From: Lampris incognitus
Lineage: Eukaryota > Chordata > Actinopteri > Lampriformes > Lampridae
Direction: 5' to 3'
DNA length: 64,000 nt
NCBI RefSeq assembly: GCF_029633865.1
Contig: NC_079213.1
Span: forward strand, 101,147,193-101,211,192
A program made the position numbers and the translations under genes. Shown here one piece after another: positions 1 through 10,600 of the stretch. How positions within the stretch are numbered: the first letter of the stretch is position 1; each line of letters begins with the position of its first letter. The notes below the pieces were generated by a model. It did not search any database, was not told where the DNA came from, and worked only from the letters and a program-made list of their open reading frames with translations.

Positions 1-215
1 ATGTCTCTCTGAAGTTTAAATTGTTTAAAATAGTATTATAGTTGTTAAAATGTTAATTTTAGTGTCAGTCATTTCCTAACAGACATACCAACATATGCAA
101 TGCATTCATATCTCAACTGGGTATTTATCTTGACAGAATACAGAGTTTAAAAACCGGTGGTCATTTTGACCGCCCATGGTCGTTTTAGGTAGGTGTGAAA
201 TCCCGGTCGTTCTCG
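1..215 (+). mobile_element. piggyBac-like repeat, end fragment (vtg intron)
   Basis: Matches the right-hand part of the repeats at 22136-23405 and 58030-58850. It contains GGTCATTTTGACC at 159-171, the exact core of an oestrogen response element, next to CGCCCATGGTCGTTTTAGG. It lacks the SINE present at the same place in the 58-kb copy. The superfamily call is tentative. Confidence 0.5.
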
Positions 216-530
216 TGCTAAACTGATAAACAGGTCAATGGTCTAAATCACTTGGCTGCCCTAAAGTGGTTCTTATGTAACTGGAAAAATATTCTCCATA
301 CACATATATGTGCCTCATCTATGTTACTGATGGTGTATGGAGCACCTCAAGGCTGACTTATCAAGTGGATATGGATCTCATACATTATATATGTTTCCTC
401 GGGCTAACATGTTTGTCAGTTCACTGCTGTTCTCACATTTCAGCCATTGCTGCATCATTGCTTTAGACCTTGAAGCAATGGAGAAAAAAAAACCTACTCA
501 ATTTTTCCAGTGTTTAACGCTCTAAATTCC
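216..530. other. No gene seen (vtg intron sequence)
   Basis: AT-rich, without recognisable repeat structure or coding potential on either strand. It lies left of vtg exon 7 and so is presumably intron 7. Confidence 0.5.
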
Positions 531-896
531 ATCCATTATCCAAACCGCTTATCCTGCTCTCAGGGTCGCAGGGATGCTGTAGCCTATCCCAGCAGTCACT
601 GGGCGGCAGGTGAGGAGACACCCTGGACAGGTCGCCAGTCCATCACGGGGCTGACACACACACACATACACACACACACATCTAGGGACAATTTAGTATG
701 GCCGAATCACCTGACCTACATGTTTCTGGACTGTGGGAGGAAACCGGAGCACCCGGAGGAAACCCATGCAGACACAGGGAGAACATGCAAACTCCACACA
801 GAGGATGATCCCTAAGGTTGGACTACCCCGGGGTTCGAACCCAGGACCTTCTTGCTGTGAGGCGACCATGCTAACCACTGCGCCACCGTGCCGCCC
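531..896 (-). repeat. SINE family A, full-length copy
   Basis: tRNA-derived SINE. Read on the minus strand, its head has a box A-like TGGCGCAGTGGTTAGC and a box B-like GGGTTCGAACCCC. A long conserved body follows, then an AC/TG-rich stretch, and the tail ends in GCTTATCC-type sequence. Five other copies of the family lie in this window (5.7, 22.5, 27.1, 40.4 and 47.3 kb). Confidence 0.8.
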
Positions 897-1287
897 ATTC
901 TTTAAATTGTCCATTTAAAAAAGGAAACAATTGCTTTTACAGAGATTAAGTTTTGTTCTGAAACGAGAAATCTGTCTGCTGCTCTACCGAGAAGACGCTG
1001 TTATTCCTAAAATAGCAGACCATCTTAAGGAGCTGTTTAAAGGACCGTTCGCTATCACAGTTATTTGGGGGGGAGATTTAAAAAAAAACTTTGGCTCAAT
1101 CCACTATTATTAAGAAACTTTGACTAAAACTTAAGTTAAATTTATTTGAATGACTTAAAAACACTTGATAAAATTAAATCGCTTTTAAAAGCGCACAGCT
1201 GCCTTTTGTCTTCATTTATTGCCCATTGCCATATTTATCATTTCTTTCATGTTTCTTCATCGCTGGTAAATTTTGAGTTTAGTGGGT
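897..1287. other. No gene seen (vtg intron sequence)
   Basis: A short plus-strand open stretch at 931-1113 contains LLYREDAVIPKIADHLKELF but has no splice-consistent link to either host gene. I found no vitellogenin exon 8 on the minus strand here. Confidence 0.4.
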
Positions 1288-1713
1288 GTCCAGGTAGCAT
1301 AGCCGTCTATTCCGTTGCCTACCAACATGGGGATTGCCGATTTGAATCCACGTATTACCTCCGGCTTGGGTCGGGCGTCCCTACAGACACAATGGGCCGT
1401 GTCTGCGAGTGGGAAGCCGGATGTGGGTATGTGCCCTGGCCAGTGCATTAGTGCCTCCTCTGGCCAGTCAGGGTGCCTGTTTGGGGAGGGGGGTACTGGG
1501 GGAAATAGCGTGATCCTCCAACATGCTACGTCCCCCTGGCGAAACTCCTCACTGTCAGGTGAAAAGAAGCGGCTGACGACTCCACATGTATGGGAGGAGA
1601 CATGTCGTAGTCTGCAGCCCTCCCCGGATCGGCAGAGGGGCTGGAGCAGCGACTGGGACGGCTCGGGAGAGTAGGGTAATTGGCCAAATGGTAATTGGGA
1701 AAAAAAGGGGGGT
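1288..1713 (+). repeat. SINE family B, full-length copy
   Basis: Second tRNA-derived SINE family. The head reads GGTAGCATAGCNGTCTATTC with a box B-like GGTTCGAATCC (degraded here). A GC-rich body follows, with the landmarks CCGGATGTGGGTATGTG and CAGCCCTCCCCGGATCGGC, then a G/A-rich tail after GGGGTAATTGGCC. Eleven more copies or fragments of this family occur in the window. Confidence 0.8.
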
Positions 1714-1883
1714 GGGTCTGACTGCAAGCTCCAGCGTTTTTACTATGGGGTTTGACATTTAGCCTCGATTGCTTGCCCACGTGGGCGGGTTTAGAGATGA
1801 CATCCACTTTGCATCCCTATGTCAAATGAACACAATCATATTGCTAATTCATTGCTCAAGAAGACTAAATGGGATAAGTTTAC

Positions 1884-2034
1884 CTTGGGCACAGGGTCCT
1901 GCAGGTTTTCCATCACAATGGGGATAATGGCCTCCTCACTGGCAAACTTGTAGACCAAGCTGCCCTTGTTCTCCAAAGGACCGACAGAGGGGACTCCATT
2001 GATGTCAGTCACGCTGAGCAGCACCAAGTCCTTC
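1884..2034 (-). CDS. vtg3: vtg exon 7
   Basis: 151 nt, phase 2 to 0, with acceptor CTGCAG and donor GTAAAC. It encodes KDLVLLSVTDING, LENKGSLVYKF and finally NLQDPVPK. This is the last vitellogenin exon visible. The 1.9 kb to its left is repeat-filled intron. Confidence 0.92.
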
Positions 2035-5000
2035 CTGCAGGAGAGAAAACGTGCCATACAGCAGCCAATTTGTACAAGTACTGAGGATAAGTGTGCTGAC
2101 AGTTTGTCATCTTACGTGGCTTGCATCTTGAAGTTGCCCCCCTTCACATTGAAGGGGCTGAAGTGCTGTTGCTCTGTGGCGTGTGCCTTGGTGATCTGCC
2201 CTCCTGCCGCTGTCGGTTTTACCGTGTACACATACTTCACGGTCGTGAGCAGTGACTCACCTCGCTGGAGTGAAGGCCACAAAAAACAAAAAACAAAAAG
2301 ATCATCGACTCATCTCAGACCCATAGCATTTTTGAGAGTTTGCCACTATCGAAAGGTAAAAACAGTCTTTACACACTTTAAGTGCTAGGTTGATCTTGGG
2401 ACCAAGTGATTTAAGCATAGCCAGATAAACACATATGCAGATAATAATGATAATAAATATATTTTAAATGACAGTATATAAATATATGACAATAAATGAT
2501 AATGATGATAATGAAATAATGATGGGCCCGTTTCATTTAGGTGTGACATTGACCCAGCACTGTATCGTAATACCCCCACTATGGCCATGGTACCCATATT
2601 TAGTATACTACATTCAAATGTTGGTAGTATGGAAAATACAGTATACTAAAAACCCCAGAATGTATACCATTTTCCCTGAAATATCTAATATGAATCAGCT
2701 GGACACAATTCCTGAAGTAAATTGTGATTTTGCATGGTTGCCATGGTGGTACTGGTTGCGCAAGCTGTATCCACCTGCCTTCACTTCTGCTGACTGACTG
2801 AGGATAGTATAATAGATGTACAAGCCATACTAAACATGTTTTAATGGATAGCAAGTACTAAATAGTATGTCGTATTGTTAGCATATAGTATATTCTATCA
2901 GTATGTAGTATGTAGCATGTATGTAGTAGGTGGGTGGAGAAGAGTGTCAGGAGTGATTTGTGACAGAAGGGTACCAGCAAGAGTTAAAGGGAAGGTTTGC
3001 ACGATGGCTGTGAGACCAGCTATGTTATATGGTTTGGAGACAGTGACACTGACAAAACAACAGGAGGCAGAGCTGGAGGTGGCAGAGTTGAAGATGCTAA
3101 GATTTTCATTGGCAGTGCGAAGGAGGACAGGATTAGGAATGATTATATTAGAGGGACAGCTCAGGTTGGACGGTTTGGAGACAAAGCAAGAGAGGCAAGA
3201 TTGAGATGGTTTGGACATGAGTGGAGGAGAGATGCTGGGTATATTAGGAGAAGGATGATGAATACGGAGCTGCCAGGGAAGAGGAAAAGAGGAAGGCCAA
3301 AGAGGAGGTTTATGGATGTGGTGAGAGAGGACATGCAGGTGGCTGGTGTGACAGAGGAAGATGCAGAGCACAGGAAGAGATGGAAACGGGTGATCCGCTG
3401 TGGCAACCCCTAACGGGAACAGCCGAAAGTAGTTGTAAATGTAGTATGTAGCAGAGTATTTGGACACATTCAATAGTGTTGTAAATGCTGGTTCATAGGC
3501 ACATAAATCAAACTGAGCCATTGTTAATGTTATTAGCTGCAGCTGTGTTTATCCTGCTATGCTAATATCACTTGGTCCCAAGATCAGCCCAACACTTATA
3601 GATGGTTTTTCCACCTTTAGATGGTAGCAAAAGTGTTATAGGGTTTGGTAGCTCTTTAAAACACCACAGTGACATGTCCGGGTCAAGGTGAGATAAACAG
3701 ACCTGTTTAGATAGACTGTCTGTGACAGCGGTCACCATTCCTCTGTACATGGCCGCTTTCTCCCGGCAGTTGCTGAAATCCACAATCTGAGTGACGATCA
3801 GGTCTCTGGTTTCGGCGTTCTCCTCCACAGCATAGCTGCTTTGGCACAATCCATAGATGCCAGTCTGCCAGACAAAATAAAGCTTTATTTGGTGCACGTT
3901 TTTTTCCCCAGGTACTCTAAAGATTCTCATTAAAAATGAAAATTCCCAAGCACTGGGACAACCCATGGTCAATCATGACTGTTTTTCACCTACCTCCTCA
4001 AGCTCATACACTGTCTGGGTGGTCTTGATGCTGACTTGGAAGAATCCCAGGATGCCCCTCACGATGTTGACGATGGTGTTCGGGGTTTCAGCAGGAGCAA
4101 AGATGTCCCCAACATGTCCGCCTGCAAACTCAAAGGCGAAAGGTTTCGCGAGGTGGTCGGCGATGCGCTTGCTGAGCTTTGGTGAGGCCACAAATGAATC
4201 CTCTCCACGGAAACCGTTAAACTCCGCATAGGCCAGATCTGACACCTTAGAACAAATAAGATAAATAAAATGCACAATACACCACCTCTGTGCTTACTGC
4301 AAAGCCTGTATTTGTAGCTGTATATGTATAGGTATCATATACGTATGTATATGATATTGATGAGAGATGTTCTGCTCAGGAAAAGTTTTGTTTGTGTTGT
4401 TTCTGTTGATGCCCTTATGGAAAAAATGTATATGTATATTTATAAAGTATAGTTAAGTATAAAAATTATACCAACATTGGGGAAACTGAAAATGTAGTTA
4501 TAGCTATACAATTGTGTTAATCTTTGAGACTAAATTTGTGCAATTTTTAGCTCATAGAAGTATACTTGTAAGAGTAAAAGTTAACCAAAAGTATACCTGT
4601 ATACCTAATAGAAACAGAAGAAGAATATGGAGCACTCCCCTGGATCCCAAGGCTCACAATATTAAATATTATATTATATTATAATTCATCCATTATATTA
4701 TATATTATATTACTATTATATTATAATATACTATTAATTTATTTTATCATTTTAATATTAATATAATATTCATATTAAAAGCTGGGAAGGTGCTCTTTGG
4801 TAATGGGATTATCAATAGAATCAAAAAACCCTAACCCTGAGTGGACCAAGACACTCTCCCTTAGATAAAAATGCCTTTATTATTGCTGCATGGTTTTACT
4901 GAAAAGAACTGAATGTACATGTATACTGTTGGGCTTGATATGGAAACCCTCAGCTGACTCGCACACTTACTACAAATACAAACTGTTCTTAAAAAAACAA

Positions 5001-7097
5001 ACAAACAAATTCAACAACTCTAAATTACAAGTAAAATGTAAGCGTGCTATTCTCAAGTCTACCTTTTACAAGTACAACAAAAGCAAAATAAAACTACACT
5101 CGCTCATGTTTAGTTTAAAAGAGGTATGCCCTCCCGGATCGGCAGAGGGGGTGGAGCAGAGACCGGGATGGCTCGGAAGAGTGGGGTAATTGGCTGGGTA
5201 CAATTGAGGAGAAAAAGGGAGAGAAAAAAATAAAATAAAATAAAGAGGTATATTAAAAGTGTACTGAAGTAAACTTTGTTCTGCAAATGTATTTGGGGTC
5301 AATTGTCAGGATTGGGAACACTTTCTCTTCCCTAACAAACTACTGATAAAGTGCCGTTGAGCAAACCTCCTAAATTTTTGCTGCACCACTTGCCATGTTC
5401 AGTGACTGCACAGAAGTTCGTAGTTATATTATATATTGTAGTTATATTATATATTATGTTACACAGGTATATAACACAGGTGTGCATTGCATACCGGCAG
5501 GTTTGTAAGGTATAGTGAAAGAAAACTAGATGTTCTTTTGTGAGCTTGTAAATGTTGTGAAACTTCTTACATTCATAGCTAGAATATGGGACCAAACCTG
5601 CAAATGAAATTACTGGAAATATGAAAAGTTGATTTAAAAATAAAATGAGTTCTTTTATATTATTGTCCATCCATCCATTATCCAAACTGCTTATCCTGCT
5701 CTCAGGGTCACGGGGATGCTGGAGTCTATCCTAGCAGTCACTGGGCGGCAGGCAGGGAGACACCTTAGACAGGCTAACAGGCCATCACACAGGGCCAGCT
5801 GACACACACACACACACACACCTAGGGACAATTGTGTATGGCCGATTCACCTGACCTACATGTCTTTGGATTGCGGGAGGAAACCGGAGCACCCGGAGGA
5901 AACCCACGCAGACACGGGGAGACCATGAAAACTCCACACAGAGGACGACCCCCAAGTTTGGACTACCCCGGGGCTCGAACCCAGGACCTTCTTGCTGTGA
6001 GGAAACCGCGCCAACCACTGCGCCACCGTGCCGCCCCATATATTCTTATAGAACTTGTAATACCCCTATGACGGGATAATTAAAGGTTAAAAAACATGTT
6101 TTCATCGGACTGTGATTAACTTCGGTTGTTGAGCTGGAATTTTATCTCGTTGAAATAAATCACTAATTTTTCCTGAGTACAACACATCCCAGTGATTTAA
6201 CTTCCTACCTGAAGCATGTATCTCTTATCTGAGATGCCAGTGATCTGGACCTTGCACGCTATTCTGATGCCAGACTCCGCCAGGTTGGGCAGTCCCAGCC
6301 CAAAATTCATCATTCCTTCATATCTGTACTCATAGCGTTTGGCTGGGTCCAGATGTGGCTCTGAAACCAAAAAGAAAGAAAGAAAAAAAAACAACATTTA
6401 CTGGCTTTTTCTTTTCTTTCATTCTTTAAAGAGAGTTCATTTTATTTGTTTGTACAAGATTTAAAACAGACTTACCGTAACTTAGAGTTTCACATGCTGA
6501 TATTGTGATAAAGAAGAAAGTTAGTACCATCATCGTAATAATCACTTTCCAAAAGACTGGCTAGATTTTTAAAGACATTACTGCGGGGCCGTTTTTGATC
6601 ACGCCTTTCTGGCAAGTCACGTTTTCAGGATATGAAAAAAGCATCTTATCTTCAGACTCGACGAAATGCTTTTCTAGCAGAGTAGCTTGGGTTCTTAGAT
6701 AAAATACGACATGATAAGAAGAAATAAGATGAACTGAAGTCATACAGCAGCTGCAGACACGAAGACAACACAATGAAAAATAACACGTCTTCTGTGAAAT
6801 AAATCCATGCAGATAATGAATAGACAGTGTCAGTTTAAAATAATCATCTTAAAAATCTTATTAACATTGCCCCTCCAATAGAACTAATCAAGAATAATTG
6901 AGAACGAAGGTCATAAAGAGCCGAGATTAAGAATAAGAAGTTCTGCAAGGTGAATGTAGACATATGAATCATTCTCATCTCATAAAGGTTCTTTACATAA
7001 AACCTTCCTTTCAAATCAAAACATGAATTAAAGTGAAGAGACGGCATGCAAACGTACAGGCCAGGGCCAGCAGCCAGCAGAGGAGGAATCCCTGCAT
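1884..7097 (-). CDS. vtg3: Vitellogenin-family gene, first seven coding exons (3' part beyond left edge)
   Basis: Yolk-precursor lipoprotein, normally made by the liver under oestrogen control, secreted and taken up by oocytes. Exons, in transcript order: 7097-7058, 6500-6480, 6360-6209, 4245-3994, 3864-3703, 2264-2116 and 2034-1884. Every junction is AG/GT and phases match (1,1,0,0,0,2,0), giving 309 uninterrupted codons. They encode a signal peptide (MQGFLLCWLLALA) and the start of the vitellogenin N-terminal lipid-transfer (lipovitellin) domain, with blocks such as RYEYRYEG, VNIVRGILGFFQ and YELEE. A 40-nt exon 1 followed by a 21-nt exon 2 is, as I recall it, typical of vitellogenin genes. 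Exon 8 is not visible in 1-1883, so the gene continues left. The family call is strong. The phosvitin-less VtgC/vtg3 subtype is inferred from overall resemblance, because the diagnostic phosvitin region is outside the window. ApoB and MTP share this fold but fit the motifs less well. Confidence 0.9.
2116..2264 (-). CDS. vtg3: vtg exon 6
   Basis: 149 nt, phase 0 to 2, with acceptor CTCCAG and donor GTAAGAT. It encodes RGESLLTTVKYVYTVKPTA, then QHFSPFNVKGGNFKMQA. The two halves of the next codon are supplied in phase by exon 7. Confidence 0.9.
2379..3598. mobile_element. Non-autonomous DNA transposon with 40-bp inverted ends (vtg intron 5)
   Basis: The ends at 2381-2420 and 3557-3596 are inverted repeats about 40 bp long with a few mismatches, sharing CTTGGGACCAAGTGAT. 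Both are flanked by TA. The interior is AT-rich, with repeated TAGTATACTA-type motifs and no transposase. A LINE fragment has inserted inside it. Confidence 0.7.
2918..3438 (+). mobile_element. 5'-truncated LINE fragment nested in the intron-5 transposon
   Basis: Encodes, with frameshifts, the C-terminal end of a LINE reverse-transcriptase polyprotein. Motifs are [40 protein letters not shown] and [32 protein letters not shown] occurs on both sides and is a candidate target duplication. The same family recurs at 36.8 and 55.5 kb. Confidence 0.75.
3703..3864 (-). CDS. vtg3: vtg exon 5
   Basis: 162 nt (54 codons), phase 0 to 0. It starts TGIYGLCQSSYAV and ends DSLSKQ before a GTCTGT donor. The paired cysteines (GLCQ and NCRE) match the conserved disulphide region of the vitellogenin N-terminus. 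Confidence 0.93.
3994..4245 (-). CDS. vtg3: vtg exon 4
   Basis: 252 nt (84 codons), phase 0 to 0, with acceptor AAG and donor GTAGGT. It carries the most recognisable block, IVNIVRGILGFFQVSIK, then QTVYELEE. Intron 3 to its right is about 2 kb and holds SINE copies. Confidence 0.95.
4280..5128. other. vtg intron 3, AT-rich, no gene
   Basis: AT-rich intron sequence with a TATATTATATT-type low-complexity patch around 4660-4770. I see no exon or transposon open frame. Confidence 0.5.
5129..5228 (+). repeat. SINE family B, 3' fragment
   Basis: Only the tail half is present, from CCCTCCCGGATCGGCAGAGG to the GAGAAAAAGGGAG end. It lies in vtg intron 3. Confidence 0.75.
5667..6037 (-). repeat. SINE family A, full-length copy in vtg intron 3
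   Basis: Same orientation as the host gene, about 170 bp downstream of vtg exon 3 in transcript order. The head (right side) keeps GCGCCACCGTGCCGCC in plus-strand form and the box B-like region. Confidence 0.8.
6209..6360 (-). CDS. vtg3: vtg exon 3
   Basis: Acceptor TTTCAG and donor GTAGG bound 152 nt. The product includes PHLDPAKRYEYRYEGMMNF and, near its end, IACKVQITG. This is the first beta strands of the vitellogenin N-sheet. Phase 1 to 0. Confidence 0.93.
6480..6500 (-). CDS. vtg3: vtg exon 2: 21-nt micro-exon
   Basis: On the minus strand a pyrimidine tract ending ATATCAG precedes exactly 21 nt, followed by a GTAAGT donor. It codes for S-C-E-T-L-S-Y across the two split codons and links the signal peptide to exon 3 in phase 1. 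Found by walking splice sites; too short for ORF detection. Edges may be off by one or two bases. Confidence 0.8.
7058..7097 (-). CDS. vtg3: vtg exon 1: signal peptide
   Basis: The ATG (7097-7095) sits in a good context (ccacc before it) and is followed by a short hydrophobic peptide, MQGFLLCWLLALA. The exon ends after one base of the next codon at a GTACGT donor (7057-7052). Length is 40 nt, phase 1. Confidence 0.9.
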
Positions 7098-7138
7098 GGT
7101 GGATCCAGGAGTGAGAGCCAGCGTCTCGGACATGTCCC

Positions 7139-7145
7139 ATATATA
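7139..7145 (-). promoter_or_regulatory. vtg3: TATA box of vtg
   Basis: On the minus strand GGTATATATGG lies 42 bases upstream of the ATG. A normal TATA-to-start distance puts transcription start near 7112-7115, so the 5' UTR would be only about 15-20 nt. Vitellogenin genes are known for very short leaders. The start itself is inferred. Confidence 0.75.
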
Positions 7146-7220
7146 CCGTCCCCCGCAGACACACGGGGACAAAGGTATGTTCTAGCAGCTCCTGTGTTAC
7201 AAGCCAGGCTGACCACGCAC

Positions 7221-7237
7221 CATGTCAGAGTGACATG
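7221..7237. promoter_or_regulatory. ERE-like palindrome in the vtg promoter
   Basis: CATGTCA-GAG-TGACATG is a perfect inverted repeat with a 3-bp spacer, about 75 bases upstream of the TATA box. Each half differs from the oestrogen-receptor half-site AGGTCA at one base (ATGTCA). Geometry and location suit an imperfect oestrogen response element. Function is inferred; it could instead be an AP-1/CRE-like site or chance. Confidence 0.5.
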
Positions 7238-7414
7238 AGTGAGGTGTGAAGGACAACATGGAAACTCATTTAACCCCTTCTTCACTTTACCCCCCACCCC
7301 ACCCTGTCGTAGGTACAGGGCCAACAACCTGCAGTTTTGTTCCGTCTGCATAGTGGATTTAATAAAGTACCCGTCCATGTGTGTACTCACGATGAACAGT
7401 AAATGTCATTTTAT

Positions 7415-7474
7415 ACACACAAAAACACACACACACATATATATATATATGTGTGTGCGTGTGTGTGTGTGTGT
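7415..7474. repeat. CA/TA/TG microsatellite upstream of vtg
   Basis: Runs of (CA)n, (TA)n and (TG)n follow one another within the ~410 bp between the vtg start and the left end of the hAT element. Confidence 0.85.
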
Positions 7475-7818
7475 GTTAGTACCTATGTAACTGGGTCTAA
7501 CTGTATAGAGCAAGGGTGCCCACAATTTTTTGACTCGTGAGCTACTTTTAAAATGACCAGGTCAAAATGATCTACTCATATTAAAAATAATAATGAAAAT
7601 ATTCAATACATGTTTTACATATATATGAACATTTATATGCCATGTGTGTATTTATATACATGTTGTTTTCCATATACAGTATTGCAATGGATTTGCATTT
7701 ATATTGAACCTTACAAAGGCAATAATCATAGCAAGCATTTGCTACTACACTATGTTGAAATTGCATCACTGCATGAACCTTTACAGCTGTGGTAAATAGA
7801 TTTGTGATCTCTACCTCT

Positions 7819-8423
7819 CTACTCTGAGGATGACCTGCACTGGAGGGAGTCAGACAGGGTTGCATAGTTCGGACAGTAGCTGCTGGTAGCCAGCCTCAAG
7901 CAGGCCTCCAAATGATCATCTGTCATGGTGGAACGGTATTTGGACTTGATAATCTTCATGTGAGGAAAGGCTGACTCACCCAAATAAGTAGAGCCGAATA
8001 ATGCCGTCAAGGAGGTTGCACATTTCCTCATGTTTGGGTACTTGTCCTCTGTAAGTAAGTTCCAAAACTCTCCATGCGCCCTGGACTTAAGCTGAATGTC
8101 AGCCTGTACTGTCAGCATCTCATCCTCCACTGCAGACGAGTTCAGGTGAAACAGTGTTGCCATTTTTGAGACGAGGGAATCCACCTCTGTATCTTCCCCA
8201 CATGGGTAGCACATAAATGTAGCGATTGGCTCAAGCAAAGCAAAGTCTTGAAACCGTTTGTCAAAGTCTGACCGGACATTTTCAATCTGCTCTGTGTAGC
8301 ATGCACTGTCAAGTTGCGCACACGCCCTCCCTTGCTTCTCCAGCTCTGCTGCGAGGTTTTGGAAGTTTCCCAAATCACGGCGCTGCAACTTTGAGGACAG
8401 AAGTTGCATTTTCCGTTTGAAAG
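7819..8423 (-). CDS. hAT transposase, C-terminal part including dimerisation region, disrupted
   Basis: Continues the transposase in frame after the gypsy element. The downstream region carries LLTEDKYPNMRKCATSLTAL, then the hAT C-terminal dimerisation signature STYLGESAFPHMKIIKSKYR. It ends shortly before the left TIR, with the stop at 7821-7819. Its codons match the N-terminal part in phase when the LTR element and one copy of AAAG are ignored. The only start codons in this piece are internal, so it would not normally be translated alone. Confidence 0.85.
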
Positions 8424-9974
8424 TGTAACCTGCACGACAGGGGAATGGGCCTATGCTTGCGCAGGGACAGTTTACAGTCTAATGTCTAAGTTCAGTGGAG
8501 ATTGGTGTAGGTTTTTTTCTAGACCGGATTCTAGTACTCACCCCAAAGACAACACACACACTCGTGGGTATAGTTTACAATAAAAAAACCAATTTATTTC
8601 AACAGTTCAAAGTAAAGTTATTTCAATATCAATACTAAATTAGATGTGTTATATATATATATATATATTTTACTCTATTATACTTTTTAAAAGTTCTTCC
8701 TAATATTCTATTTATTGTCTATATCTATCTATATTCTATTTTATACCCTTCTAATATATTACTTATGCAGCCATATTCTACACTAACAAATTAAAGAAAA
8801 TAATCCAAAATAAAGTATGAGTGCACTCAAAGAAAATAATAAAGAAAAGAAAAGGGGGAATGATTCAGTCTTCCAATCTGTGCAAGGTGCAATGTCCAGA
8901 TCCTACCACAATCACAGCGGCAAGTTAATGTAGAGGCGATGATGATGAATCCAAATCCAGGGCGATGATGGGGGCAATCCAAAGGGGGTATCCAAGGGTT
9001 CCAAAAGGGTGTAGCAAGGGGGGTTGTTCGGGGTACTAAAAAACCAGTCTGCACAAAATTGTACAGATTCCTTATTAATTGCAATCTCTATCAAACAATT
9101 ACAAACAAAATAAAAATACCCAAATCTAGAGTCAATTCTCAGAATTAAATCATTTCCTACATATAACTAATATGCGGCTGAATGACAACAGCCTATTGCT
9201 GTAAGAACAGTTAAAAACAATGTCATCGCAGCCAGGCTGCGGCACTATCAACGTGAATTCACGTCTAGCTGGCTGCTATGGGTTCCATGCATGCCATGTA
9301 GCCCGAGTTGGCTCGGTGGCTAGTGGCAACTGGAGCTTACAGTTTTTTTTTTAACAACAAGCATATTATTATATTAAAATGTCTAACATTCCTACATCAA
9401 ATAAACCCTATGGACCGGGTGTCCTGACTGGTTTTAAAGCTCTGAATCATATTGGAACTGCTAAGGATCATAGATATACGTTTTAGCTGGGTTAGCTTAG
9501 CTTAGCAACCAATGGAAAATTGTCAGTCTTTAGATTTCAAGATTTTAAACTCTTATCTCACCAGGATTCCAGCAGCGTACAAAACACAAGAGAAAAGAGT
9601 CTTCCTTCTTCCTTCAACGGGAGATCATCTGTCTTTGGATAAAATCAAGATATCCTACGTAAATGGCTATGATTACATGGAACACAGAAAGCTGTTTACT
9701 TTTTAGCTTTGGCTAGCGGCTCACCTAGGAAGCTTCGTGGGAGGGATCTTTTTTGTCGTAGTTCAAATGTCCTGTAGCTCAAATATCCGTAGTTTAAATA
9801 TCAATAATTCAGGTATCCATAGTCAAAGTTGTCCGTATTTCTAAATATCCGTATTTCTCTTCTCTATTGTCGACGGTTGTTTGCATGGTTTAAACTCTGT
9901 AGCTCGTGTGCCTCCTAGAGGCTACTCGTGGAACTTACATACGTCACAGGGTACATGTAATCATGTGGGTTACA
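8424..9974 (-). repeat. 3' LTR of the gypsy element
   Basis: 1,551 bp, the same length as the other LTR because one insertion and one deletion cancel. Adjacent to the polypurine tract on its right side. Confidence 0.95.
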
Positions 9975-9986
9975 TTCTCCCCCTCT
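9975..9986 (-). promoter_or_regulatory. Polypurine tract
   Basis: AGAGGGGGAGAA on the minus strand directly abuts the 3' LTR, as needed for plus-strand priming. Confidence 0.85.
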
Positions 9987-10135
9987 AAACCGCATCAGTC
10001 TCTGCATGCGTCTAAACACTGTATGGTCTTGCAGAGGGCACTCTAGAAGAATCAGGGACATTTCTGCCCAAACTTTCGAAAAATGAGGCCATGGCTAGGA
10101 CTAAAGGTCTTCCTAGTTCACCATAACAGAGTCTC

Positions 10136-10513
10136 TCAGGGGGGATGTCTTTCTCTGATAGATCTTCTGATCGGTTTGCTCTCAGACGGGTTTCCGTCAG
10201 ACAGGTCAGCCTGGCCTGTCACACCAGTGGGCGGTGCACTCTCGGGTTCAAGTGGGTTGTTTTCAGGTGAACGTCCTTCAATAGGTCCAAATTGAGGTAC
10301 AACAGTAGTAGATGATGCGGGGTCTCCCTCAGGTAAGTGTCTTTGAACAGGTTGAGAGAATTCATCTGTGACTACTTCTGTCTCACGCCCAATTGGTTTC
10401 TTTTCAAGTAACTGATTGTGAACAGACTCAGGGGTATGGGGTACTTCACTAAGGAGTGGACTATCAGATTGGGAGAACTCCGACGGACTTGGATTCAACC
10501 CGACTGGGTTCAA
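10136..10513 (-). pseudogene. gypsy pol: C-terminal tail after an in-frame stop
   Basis: In the same frame as the preceding segment but separated by a TAG. Acidic and Pro/Ser-rich, ending in KPIRRSIRERHPP, a basic motif common at the end of gypsy pol. Confidence 0.7.
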
Positions 10514-10600
10514 CAGTTCCGTGGCACGTGCTAGAGGGGTGGCCTGTGTGGTTGTCCTAATGCTTTGGGGAAACCTTGTGGAGATCTGTGGATAGCAATC

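Noticed and set aside
931..1113. Plus-strand open stretch left of vtg exon 7 as a possible exon
   Set aside because: Wrong strand for the vitellogenin gene, no convincing splice sites, and no similarity I recognise.
1257..1727. 156-codon open frame on the minus strand
   Set aside because: Runs through a GC-rich family B SINE. Equivalent frames occur in other copies of the SINE and are not conserved as protein.
7203..7215. GGTCA-GCC-TGGCT as a second oestrogen response element in the vtg promoter
   Set aside because: The second half-site matches TGACC at only three of five positions, too weak to claim.
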